A stretch of 6,589 bases of DNA from Nitrospirota bacterium (GTDB lineage: Bacteria; Nitrospirota; UBA9217). Of the stretch, positions 1-5,465 are shown piece by piece. Position 1 is the first letter of the stretch; every line of letters begins with the position of its first letter. The notes under the pieces are model-generated. The model was given only the letters and a program-made list of their open reading frames with translations. It did no database searches and had not been told where the DNA came from. The DNA lies in the NCBI GenBank assembly GCA_021788515.1, contig JAJYKN010000081.1:1-6589 (forward strand), in the 5' to 3' direction. A program made the position numbers and the translations under genes.

Positions 1-1
1 C

Positions 2-121
2 GGGAAAAAGACTTTCGCCTCCGACGCCGAGCGGGTGGCGTTTTTGTTCGAGCTGTATCACAAGTACACAAGTTTGCTGCCGGCGCCGGAAGCATCCAAG
101 CGTCGCAAGAAAAGTAAATAA
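2..121 (+). CDS. C-terminal end of an unrecognised protein (5' part outside window)
   Basis: An open frame enters from the left edge and ends at TAA 119-121, giving 39 residues. The stretch DAERVAFLFELYHKYTSLL looks like a real amphipathic helix and is followed by a basic tail rich in Lys and Arg. The other forward frame (stop at 115-117) gives an Arg-rich, low-quality peptide, so this frame is preferred. I do not recognise the family with confidence. The helix plus basic tail faintly recalls C-terminal ends of some DDE transposases, but no catalytic residues or terminal inverted repeats are visible to support that. The gene points toward the convergent lipoprotein gene and is separated from it by about 210 bases. 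Confidence 0.5.
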   Translation, partial: GKKTFASDAERVAFLFELYHKYTSLLPAPEASKRRKKSK

Positions 122-262
122 CGTCCTTTCAGTTTCTTCCTAAGCTTTCACGCGTTACCTTCAAAGAACACATCATCTTTCCATAGAGACACAAAGTCTG
201 TATAACTCCAGCGCGGCAAGGCAGGGCCTTCTTACGGGACCTCCTTTCCTCCGAGACCACGC
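122..262. other. Short intergenic stretch, nothing recognised
   Basis: This lies between the stop of the left-edge gene and the lipoprotein terminator. I see no RNA gene, no convincing small ORF and no clear repeat. An SD-like AAAGGAGG occurs on the minus strand near 240-247, but no start codon follows at a usable distance. The region receives convergent transcription from both sides. Confidence 0.4.
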
Positions 263-291
263 AAAAAAAGGAGGGCTAAAAAGCCCTCCTT
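263..291 (-). terminator. Rho-independent terminator of the lipoprotein gene
   Basis: A perfect 10-bp stem (268-277 paired with 282-291) has a 4-base loop. Read on the minus strand it is followed by a run of T (complement of the A-run 263-267). It starts about 40 bases past the lipoprotein stop at 333. Read on the plus strand the stem is followed by only two T, so it should work mainly for the minus-strand gene, although it could also slow transcription from the left. Confidence 0.9.
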
Positions 292-332
292 AAATAAGAA
301 AAATCAGCTTGCTTACAGCTACCGGCAACCGT

Positions 333-3245
333 CTACTGGGTCATGAAGGTAGCGTAATTCTGGCCGAGGTTGCCGTTGCTGTCGCTCGTAGAGATCCACC
401 ACTGATACGATGTCAGCGACGTAAGCGAGGCCTGGCTCGCACTTCCGTCAGCGTTGTACTTGACCGAGGTCTGGGAACTCGGTATGCCCGTCTTGCCGCT
501 GTTCGGATAATTCCAGATCCAGTTGCCGCCGCTACTCGGCTGCACGCCGACCTGATCATAGAAATAGCCAGTGAGCGGCGTTGCAGGCGCGGTCCAGATA
601 AAGGTGGGCGTTGCGCTTACTCCGGTTGCGTTGTTCGCCGGAGTCGCCGGTGTTGCCATGTTGCTTGATGTAAGAACGCCGGTGACAGCGGGGGTAAACG
701 TCTCCGTAGTGCCGTCTGAGTAGGTCACCTGATAGGTATACGCGTCTCCTAATGCGGGCAGCGCTGAACCGATCATAATCCACGACCCGGAGGATTGGGG
801 CCGGGTTACAGCCATGTCATAGGGAAGCGGGATATTGAGCCCTGACATGATCGTGACCTTCATCGGCATCTTGAGCAGGCTGTAGATATTCGGCTCTACC
901 ACATATTGGTCAGCCGGCGTCCCCGATGGATTATGCTCATGTACGGTCCTGATCGCTGCAGATGCGTTGCCGCTTGGAAGGGTCAGGTTTTGACCGGTTA
1001 TGTTGCTGCTGCTGACCGTGACCGTCGGAAGGAGATCGAAAATCGGCACGATGTCGCCCGTATTAAAATATCCGTTACTGTCCATGTCCACGAAAGCGAA
1101 GAGGTTGTACGACCCAGGCTGGACTCCGCTTATCGTGTAGGTCTGAGGGCTGGTCGGGCTCACGACCGTGGTCCCGTAAATCCCGCTGTTGCCGTAGAGG
1201 CCGATAAACATCGTATGTCCGGCGGCTGAGCCGCTGAAGGTGATGGCGCCCGAAACGCTCACGCCGCCTGCAGGCACGCCTATGATCACCGGACCGAAGG
1301 CCGTTGACTGCGCGCTCTCCGTTGTTCCAATGAGCGAAGAGATCTTATAGTAGTACGTGTTGCTGTTCGTCAGCCCGGTCTGGATGTAGACGCCGTTGTC
1401 CGTTTCTGGAACCGTGGCCACAAGGTTGAACGTCCCGGTGCTGCCCGTACTGCTGGAGTAGATCTTGTACGCTGTTGCCCCGTCGCAGGAGTTAAAGGGA
1501 TTGGGCGGACACTGTACCGTATCCCAGCTGACGATAGCGCCGTTGTTTATCGGGAAAACCCCAAGATTGGCAGGCACCGACGGCGTAGGAAGTGTGGGGT
1601 CCGTCATGGTGACGTTCTGCCCGGCGACATTGCCGTTACTGACACTGAACATCGCTGTGGAGCCACTCGGGTCCGCGACATTCGGTATGCCGTTGCCCAC
1701 GGTATCCATGCCTGCGAAGACGACATAGTTGCCGTTCTGCAAGCCGCGGATGGTATAGGAGCCTGTCCCTGACGTCCCTGACAAGGTTGTGCCGAGGCCG
1801 GTCGTACCGCCTCCGGACCACATGACGTAGACGCCGGTCTTGCCGGTGTTGGCCCCGGAATAACTGACCGTGCCTGAAACACTATAACCCGCAACCGTCG
1901 ATGCAGCGGTGAAATTCTGCGTGACGTTGGCATTGGTGATGGTCACGTTTGCCGGAGCTATGGTGTAACCCGGCAGGCTTGGCGTCACCGTATAGGACCC
2001 GGCGACAAGATTCGTGAAAGTGTATGCCCCGGTCGCGTCCGTGGTGGTGGTGCCGTTTGCTCCTACGCTCAGCGTGACAGTCGCGCCCGCCAGTGCTCCG
2101 CCGCCCAAACGGTTCACGGAGCCCGAGATGCTGTACGTCGGCGCGGTCACGACGGAGGAAACAAAGTTCGTGCCTGTTGCGTTTGCGTTGTTGATGGTTA
2201 CCGCGGTGCTCGCTGGACTGAAGGTGTAGCCTGTCAGGCTTGGCGTGACCGTGTAGTTGCCGTTCGTGAGGCCGGTGATGGTGTAGTTGCCGCTCGAATC
2301 CGTCGTTGTCGTGGCGCCTGCCGCGCCGGAAAGCGTGATCGTCACGCCCTGCGCCGTTGCGCCGCTCACCGTGCCCGAGATGCTGTAGGTTACGGCTGTG
2401 GAGGTAAAGTTCTTGCCTGTCACATCAGCGCCGCTCACGGTTACTGACAAGTTCGCCGGGCTGAAGGTATAGCCGGTCAGGCTCGGCGTGATAGTGTAGG
2501 TGCCGTTCGGCATGCCGGAGAAGCTATAGGTCCCGCCCACGCCGGTGGTTGTCGTTCCTCCTCCCGCGCCGGACAGCGTGATCAAGACTCCCTGCTGGAT
2601 TGCGCCGCTCACTGTGCCTGATATGGCAAAGGTCGTGGGAATGGCCGTGGCCGTGAAGTTCTGGTTCGCCACATTAGCGCCGCTCAGGGACACGGCTGTG
2701 TTCGAGGGGGTGAAGGTGTAGCCCGATTTGGACGGGGTGACCGTGTACGTGCCGCTGGTCACGAGTCCGCTAAAGGTGTATGTGCCGTTGGATGCAGTGA
2801 CGGCTGTGCCGCTGTTCGGTCCGGAAAGTGTGATTGTCACACCTTGCTGCGTTGCGCCGCTCACCGTGCCTGAGATGCTGTACGTCGTTGTTGCCGATAC
2901 AGCGGTGAAGTTAACACTGGCGACGTTCGAGCCGCTTACCGTCACGCTTTGATTCAGGGGATTGAATGCGGAGCTCGTTTTGCTCGGCGTGACCGTGTAA
3001 GTTCCGTTCGCCACACCGTTGAAGATGTAGGCCCCGCTGGTGTTGGTTGTCGTGGTGGCGAGGTTGGTTGCGCCGCTCAACAGGGTGATCGTAACACCTT
3101 GCACTGAAAACCCGGACACCGTGCCCGAGATGCTGTAGGTCGGGGGCGGCGATGAACTTCCTCCTCCCCCGCCTCCACACCCGGCAAGGACGAACGGAAC
3201 AACCAGGAACAACATTCCTACAAAGAGCCATTTGATATTCTTCAT
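333..3245 (-). CDS. Large repeat-containing surface lipoprotein (Ig/CarboxypepD_reg-like repeats, FN3-like domains)
   Basis: A 970-residue secreted lipoprotein. Residues 1-22 are a signal peptide (KNIKW n-region, hydrophobic core) ending in the lipobox LAGC with lipidated Cys23. A Gly/Ser/Pro linker runs to residue 35. Five tandem beta repeats of 81-85 residues follow (about 36-451), each opening with a TYSISGTVSG-type motif, with an NGTYTVTPS motif mid-repeat and an NFT-type end. A divergent sixth repeat (452-556) precedes an FN3-like domain (557-661) containing Cys579 and Cys587, possibly disulfide-bonded. A seventh repeat (662-759) carries an EF-hand-like loop, and the C-terminal region ends in a second FN3-like domain (about 865-970). 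The repeats resemble carboxypeptidase-regulatory/SdrD-B-like folds. Gly at +2 after the lipid Cys fits outer-membrane placement by the enterobacterial rule. The frame stays open upstream to 3359, but that ATG lies upstream of the promoter; ATG 3245 has AAGGAG 6 bases before it and directly begins the signal peptide. The role is probably structural or adhesive; no catalytic motif is seen. Confidence 0.9.
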   Translation of the reverse strand: MKNIKWLFVGMLFLVVPFVLAGCGGGGGGSSSPPPTYSISGTVSGFSVQGVTITLLSGATNLATTTTNTSGAYIFNGVANGTYTVTPSKTSSAFNPLNQSVTVSGSNVASVNFTAVSATTTYSISGTVSGATQQGVTITLSGPNSGTAVTASNGTYTFSGLVTSGTYTVTPSKSGYTFTPSNTAVSLSGANVANQNFTATAIPTTFAISGTVSGAIQQGVLITLSGAGGGTTTTGVGGTYSFSGMPNGTYTITPSLTGYTFSPANLSVTVSGADVTGKNFTSTAVTYSISGTVSGATAQGVTITLSGAAGATTTTDSSGNYTITGLTNGNYTVTPSLTGYTFSPASTAVTINNANATGTNFVSSVVTAPTYSISGSVNRLGGGALAGATVTLSVGANGTTTTDATGAYTFTNLVAGSYTVTPSLPGYTIAPANVTITNANVTQNFTAASTVAGYSVSGTVSYSGANTGKTGVYVMWSGGGTTGLGTTLSGTSGTGSYTIRGLQNGNYVVFAGMDTVGNGIPNVADPSGSTAMFSVSNGNVAGQNVTMTDPTLPTPSVPANLGVFPINNGAIVSWDTVQCPPNPFNSCDGATAYKIYSSSTGSTGTFNLVATVPETDNGVYIQTGLTNSNTYYYKISSLIGTTESAQSTAFGPVIIGVPAGGVSVSGAITFSGSAAGHTMFIGLYGNSGIYGTTVVSPTSPQTYTISGVQPGSYNLFAFVDMDSNGYFNTGDIVPIFDLLPTVTVSSSNITGQNLTLPSGNASAAIRTVHEHNPSGTPADQYVVEPNIYSLLKMPMKVTIMSGLNIPLPYDMAVTRPQSSGSWIMIGSALPALGDAYTYQVTYSDGTTETFTPAVTGVLTSSNMATPATPANNATGVSATPTFIWTAPATPLTGYFYDQVGVQPSSGGNWIWNYPNSGKTGIPSSQTSVKYNADGSASQASLTSLTSYQWWISTSDSNGNLGQNYATFMTQ
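1893..3140 (-). repeat. Five in-frame tandem repeats of about 81-85 codons
   Basis: Units in coding order: 2886-3140, 2634-2885, 2391-2633, 2139-2390 and 1893-2138. The similarity is visible at DNA level: the segment encoding the SLTGYTFSP motif in unit 3 (around 2455-2485) and unit 4 (around 2215-2240) is nearly identical apart from synonymous-type changes. Units 2 to 4 are the closest to each other, and unit 5 is the most diverged with a longer first loop. This points to internal duplication within the lipoprotein gene. The exact unit edges are my choice, set at the recurring Thr-Tyr-Ser-Ile-Ser-Gly start. Confidence 0.85.
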
Positions 3246-3257
3246 CTTTTTCTCCTT
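3246..3257 (-). promoter_or_regulatory. Ribosome binding site deciding the lipoprotein start
   Basis: AAGGAG on the minus strand (complement of 3252-3257) sits 6 bases before ATG 3243-3245. No comparable site precedes the upstream in-frame ATG at 3359, so this site sets the start at 3245. Confidence 0.85.
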
Positions 3258-3294
3258 TTTCTTTGGCAGTAGATAATTCCGATACACATAGCGA

Positions 3295-3323
3295 AGTCTA
3301 GCAATTAACCACCGCGCTGTCAA
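3295..3323 (-). promoter_or_regulatory. Sigma70-type promoter of the lipoprotein gene
   Basis: On the minus strand there is a perfect -35 box TTGACA (3318-3323), a 17-base spacer and a -10 box TAGACT (3295-3300, 4 of 6 consensus positions). The start of transcription would fall near 3288, giving a leader of about 43 bases. It lies inside the extended open frame, which argues against translation from 3359. Confidence 0.75.
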
Positions 3324-3389
3324 CCTAAAATAAACCTGCAGACAGATGACGAAAATCAAATTTGATGGTCTCGTAATTAAGCTTCTTGA

Positions 3390-3554
3390 CAGTGCGAAGC
3401 GCTGGCATCAGGGACGCCCCTCGTGTCCGTGAACGAGGGAGGAATACGAGATTCGCGCGAGGGTTGTCCTGCGAGTATGCTTGTGAACGGCGGACCGAAG
3501 CAAATGGCCGCAGCTGTTATTGCTACATTGAAAGATCATTCTCTACAGGTCTAA
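3390..3554 (+). pseudogene. Remnant of a GT4-type glycosyltransferase (C-terminal GT-B domain)
   Basis: This plus-strand frame is open only from 3390 (TGA just before, at 3387) to TAA 3552-3554 and encodes about 54 residues. They read like the nucleotide-sugar-binding half of a family 4 glycosyltransferase. QCEALASGTPLVSVNEGG matches the conserved EALASGTPVVAVxEGG segment that contains the second Glu of the EX7E motif. It is followed by GGIRDS, then MLVNGGPKQMAAAV in place of the usual GLLVDxDPxxxAxAI, then a helix ending TLKDHSLQV. The whole N-terminal domain, the first Glu of EX7E and any start codon are missing, and a normal protein would continue past the stop. It is therefore a truncated, decayed copy. 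The family call rests on remembered motifs. A plus-strand terminator-like hairpin about 30 bases downstream may be the original gene's terminator. Confidence 0.65.
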
Positions 3555-3585
3555 GCTGATAAGGGATTGAATTGGTGATGTCCTC

Positions 3586-3613
3586 ATCCGGAACCGGATT
3601 TTTTTATTTTTTT
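3586..3613 (+). terminator. Plus-strand terminator-like hairpin between converging units
   Basis: ATCCGG (3586-3591) and CCGGAT (3594-3599) form a short hairpin followed directly by T-rich DNA up to 3613 (T-run, one A, T-run). The T-tract lies on the plus-strand side only, so it would stop rightward transcription before it runs into the 143-residue gene. The only plus-strand candidate upstream is the glycosyltransferase remnant. The T-tract also supplies the last Lys codons and the stop of the minus-strand gene. The stem is short, so efficiency is uncertain. Confidence 0.5.
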
Positions 3614-4035
3614 GCCTCCCGAAGGAGGCTGGCAATTTCGGTTTTAAGTTTTTCTGCGACAATCTCGCCATAAAACATGCGCGCGGTTTTATCTACCTCG
3701 TCCAAGTGGTCCCAACAGGCGTCGCCGTGTTTGGCGTGGAGCTCGTCTATTTTTTTGACCAATGTCGGCGCCTTGGGTCCGAGCATTTGTTCAGCCAACG
3801 ACTTTACCAGATCGATGCATTCGCGTGAAACCTCTATGTATCTGCCGACGGCCAGTTTTTCCATGGCCTCCTCGAAGCCGTCCAGCCCCTTGAGTGTCGT
3901 GCGGATGTCGTCGAGCGATCGTCTGCCATTCACCTGCACCAGAATGTTCCGGCACCGGGCAGTCAATTCAGGGGGCATGTTCTTGATCGCCTCCCGGCCT
4001 TTCTGCGTCAGTTTAAGAATGCCCCCCTCCATCAT
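3604..4035 (-). CDS. Conserved-looking 143-residue protein of unknown function, downstream of DsrE2
   Basis: Not recognised with confidence. It is a soluble, mostly helical protein with no signal peptide or membrane segment. The N-terminal part (about 6-70: LTQKGREAI, then NGRRSLDDI, then a GRYIE end) has the layout of a small winged-helix-like domain as seen in many unnamed bacterial proteins. The C-terminal part (about 73-143) contains LAEQMLGPKAPTLVKKI, which recalls a helical domain attached to some bacterial signalling proteins, and ends in a charged helix. Cys residues are at 28, 73 and 107. The start is ATG 4035 or the adjacent ATG 4032, with AAGGAGG (4041-4047 on the complement) 5 or 8 bases upstream. 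It lies 33 bases after the DsrE2 gene and is surely co-transcribed. A regulatory or partner role for DsrE2 is plausible but only inferred. The last codons form a GCCTCC/GGAGGC hairpin with a TTCG loop. Confidence 0.8.
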   Translation of the reverse strand: MMEGGILKLTQKGREAIKNMPPELTARCRNILVQVNGRRSLDDIRTTLKGLDGFEEAMEKLAVGRYIEVSRECIDLVKSLAEQMLGPKAPTLVKKIDELHAKHGDACWDHLDEVDKTARMFYGEIVAEKLKTEIASLLREAKK

Positions 4036-4068
4036 CTCCGCCTCCTTGGTGGATTGAAAAAGCGTGCT

Positions 4069-4689
4069 CTACACGTACAACGTTATCGTAGCGCCCATTC
4101 CGTATTCGATGAAGGTTGCCAGACCGCCATATTCTATACCGTCAATCAGGTCTTCTTTCTTCATCCCCAGGACGTCCAGGGTCATCTGACACGCTACGAG
4201 CTTTACGCCTGAGTCGCGGCACATGTCCAGAAGCTCCTTGATTGTGGGCACTGACTGCTTTTTGAACATATTCTTCATCATCATGGAGGCCATAGCCGTC
4301 ATTCCCGGAAGTGCCCCGATAAGGTTCGGCACCGGCATGGGCATGGCCGGATTCGCGAGCGGGGCCACCTTAAGATTGGCGTCTTTTCTCAAGATGTTTA
4401 TGCCGTAGAGGGTGAAGAAGATCGAGGCCTCGATGCCCATGCCTCGGGCGCCTGTTGCCAGCAGGAGCGGCGGGTAAGCCATGTCGAGCGTCCCCTTCGA
4501 GGCAATGATCGCCGCCCGGTTCTTGTTCGCTTTCTGCTCCCCTGCACGGACTTTTTCTTCGAGCGTTTCGATTTTGTTTAATAAAGAGTCATAGATTTGT
4601 TTTGTGGCCTGGATGATCCGCTGGTCGATATACTTGTTCAGCGATGAACGTAACTGCGGGTCTAACTCTTTTATCAGTTCCGTAGTCAT
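4069..4689 (-). CDS. DsrE/DsrF/DrsH-like family protein (DsrE2 type)
   Basis: A 206-residue cytoplasmic protein. Residues 13-60 form a charged, probably coiled-coil helix. Residues 61-206 match the DsrE-like fold: ASKGTLDMAYPPLLLATGA, then GIEASIFFTLYGINIL, a Met/Pro-rich middle (about 108-145: PAMPMPVPNLIGALPG, then SMMMKNMF), then GVKLVACQMTLDVLGM and a closing ATFIEYG segment. Cys167 in the VACQM motif occupies the position of the conserved sulfur-carrying Cys of this family; Cys157 lies nearby. Related DsrE/TusD proteins bind sulfane sulfur as persulfide and pass it through thiol relays in sulfur oxidation, sulfite reduction or tRNA thiolation, but DsrE2 members are less well defined. The substrate here is unknown. 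No dsr, tus, rhodanese or heterodisulfide-reductase gene is visible beside it. The start ATG 4687-4689 has a strong SD (GGGAGGAG, 4694-4701) 4 bases away. It is the first gene of a two-gene operon. Confidence 0.87.
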   Translation of the reverse strand: MTTELIKELDPQLRSSLNKYIDQRIIQATKQIYDSLLNKIETLEEKVRAGEQKANKNRAAIIASKGTLDMAYPPLLLATGARGMGIEASIFFTLYGINILRKDANLKVAPLANPAMPMPVPNLIGALPGMTAMASMMMKNMFKKQSVPTIKELLDMCRDSGVKLVACQMTLDVLGMKKEDLIDGIEYGGLATFIEYGMGATITLYV

Positions 4690-4733
4690 TTTACTCCTCC
4701 CTTAAGCAAGGTAATTGAAACGCAACGCCTCTA

Positions 4734-4755
4734 TATTATTATTTGGATAATAATA
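4734..4755. promoter_or_regulatory. Perfect inverted repeat over the DsrE2 promoter, candidate operator
   Basis: TATTATTAT (4734-4742) and ATAATAATA (4747-4755) are exact inverted copies around a 4-base centre (TTGG on the plus strand). The repeat spans the -10 box and the expected transcription start of the DsrE2 operon. Such placement is typical of a repressor site bound by a dimeric winged-helix regulator. The regulator is not identified. The AT-only arms make chance occurrence more likely than for a mixed-base palindrome. Confidence 0.55.
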
Positions 4756-4778
4756 ACAAAAAGAAACAGTATTGTAAA
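4750..4778 (-). promoter_or_regulatory. Promoter of the DsrE2 operon
   Basis: Read on the minus strand: -35 box TTTACA (4773-4778), a 17-base spacer and -10 box TATTAT (4750-4755), each with 5 of 6 consensus positions. Transcription would start near 4743, leaving a leader of about 54 bases before ATG 4689. The -10 box is one arm of the inverted repeat 4734-4755. A second possible -10 (TATAAA, minus strand, near 4783-4788) has no convincing -35 partner. Confidence 0.65.
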
Positions 4779-4887
4779 GTTTTTATACCAAATCAGCAGT
4801 GTCCGGTTGTCGTTTTTTTGAAATACGATAACTTGCCGTTATAAAAGGATAAATAAGCCAAATATAACTTTTCGATTTGAACTCAAT

Positions 4888-4924
4888 TTATAATAATATT
4901 GTTACTTACAGTGCGTTATTATAA
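4888..4924. repeat. AT-rich inverted repeat, 9-bp arms
   Basis: TTATAATAA (4888-4896) and TTATTATAA (4916-4924) are exact inverted copies separated by 19 bases. Positions 4890-4898 also read ATAATAATA, the same 9 bases as the right arm of the candidate operator at 4747-4755. It could be a second regulator site or simply low-complexity AT DNA. Confidence 0.4.
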
Positions 4925-5061
4925 CCAGCAAAGCATTTTGCAAGCTAAGTAACATAGAGCAGGATCTGTGTTACCTTTGCCCAGTCATCCACGAGATATA
5001 CCTTCATGTTTCGCACCGGATGACGGAGGATATCCCAAAAAGATTGTCCAAGCCTGACGTG

Positions 5062-5086
5062 TTCTTCCCCTGGGCCAGGGGAAGGA
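5062..5086. repeat. GC-rich palindrome (REP-like hairpin)
   Basis: CTTCCCCTGG (5064-5073) and CCAGGGGAAG (5075-5084) are perfect inverted copies around a single G, extendable to 5062-5086 with one G-T pair. No T-run follows on either strand, so it is not an ordinary terminator. Similar C-rich/G-rich dyads are common as dispersed intergenic repeats; no second copy is present in this window. Confidence 0.5.
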
Positions 5087-5397
5087 GGAATAAACGCCAA
5101 AAGCCCGATCCTACCGGATAACGGACCGGCTCCAAATGGCTGTGTTCATCCGTATGCAACATCGAACTGATGGCAACATCCGAGAAGACGGTCTGCTTCC
5201 TAAACGTCGTTATGCCGATCAAGCTTTCGGAATTCGTGCGCACCCGTGCCCCGACCATAGCGGAAAGCAGCGGCATTGTGCCGAGCATACCGCCGCTGAA
5301 TACTATGCCTTTGCAGGTGTACGCGCCTGTTTTCCTGACACCGAAACCCGCGTTTTCGCTCGCAAGGGAAGATGACGCAGGCCGAAGCTTGCGACTA

Positions 5398-5440
5398 CAA
5401 TAACGAAAACGACGGGGGAGCATGCATCGCTCCACCGTCG
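5398..5440 (-). terminator. Rho-independent terminator of the methyltransferase gene
   Basis: The stem has 6 bp (5410-5415 with 5435-5440), a single mismatch, then 5 bp (5417-5421 with 5429-5433) and a 7-base loop. On the minus strand it is followed by TTTTCGTTATT. It begins about 25 bases past the methyltransferase stop at 5466. Confidence 0.75.
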
Positions 5441-5465
5441 CTATGACCTGTTCCGTACCAGGCGC

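Larger units (their letters stand above)
4779..5397. other. Long intergenic region without a convincing gene
   Basis: About 620 bases lie between the DsrE2 promoter and the methyltransferase terminator. The part up to about 4960 is strongly AT-rich and holds the inverted repeat 4888-4924. From about 4975 on the DNA is more GC-rich and holds the palindrome 5062-5086. Several overlapping open frames exist: a minus-strand frame of 143 codons from 5435 to 5004, two plus-strand frames within 5136-5403, and a minus-strand frame of about 66 codons ending at 4945. None has a good ribosome binding site or a recognisable motif, and the longest begins inside the terminator hairpin. Decayed coding DNA is possible, but I cannot name a family. 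Confidence 0.5.

Noticed and set aside
1893..3140. CRISPR-like array because of regular repeats
   Set aside because: Units are about 250 bases, fully coding and in frame, with no short identical repeat alternating with unique spacers.
3246..3359. N-terminal extension of the lipoprotein to ATG 3359
   Set aside because: The promoter (3295-3323) lies within it, no SD precedes 3359, and the extension would bury the lipoprotein signal peptide.
3386..3391. TTGACA on the plus strand as a -35 box for a small RNA
   Set aside because: No -10-like hexamer occurs 15-18 bases downstream.
3403..3418. Sigma54-like promoter (TGGCAT with a GC 10 bases after the GG)
   Set aside because: The -12 element lacks the TT before GC, and the sequence falls inside the glycosyltransferase remnant with no gene downstream.
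3367..3453. Possible three-way-junction RNA or riboswitch (helix 3367-3375/3445-3453 enclosing hairpins 3381-3400 and 3418-3439)
   Set aside because: Most of it overlaps the glycosyltransferase-like reading frame, no plus-strand gene follows, and no known riboswitch core is recognisable; the pairings are short enough to be chance.
5004..5435. 143-codon minus-strand open frame downstream of the methyltransferase
   Set aside because: Its ATG lies inside the methyltransferase terminator hairpin, it has no ribosome binding site, the translation has no recognisable motif, and competing frames are open on both strands.
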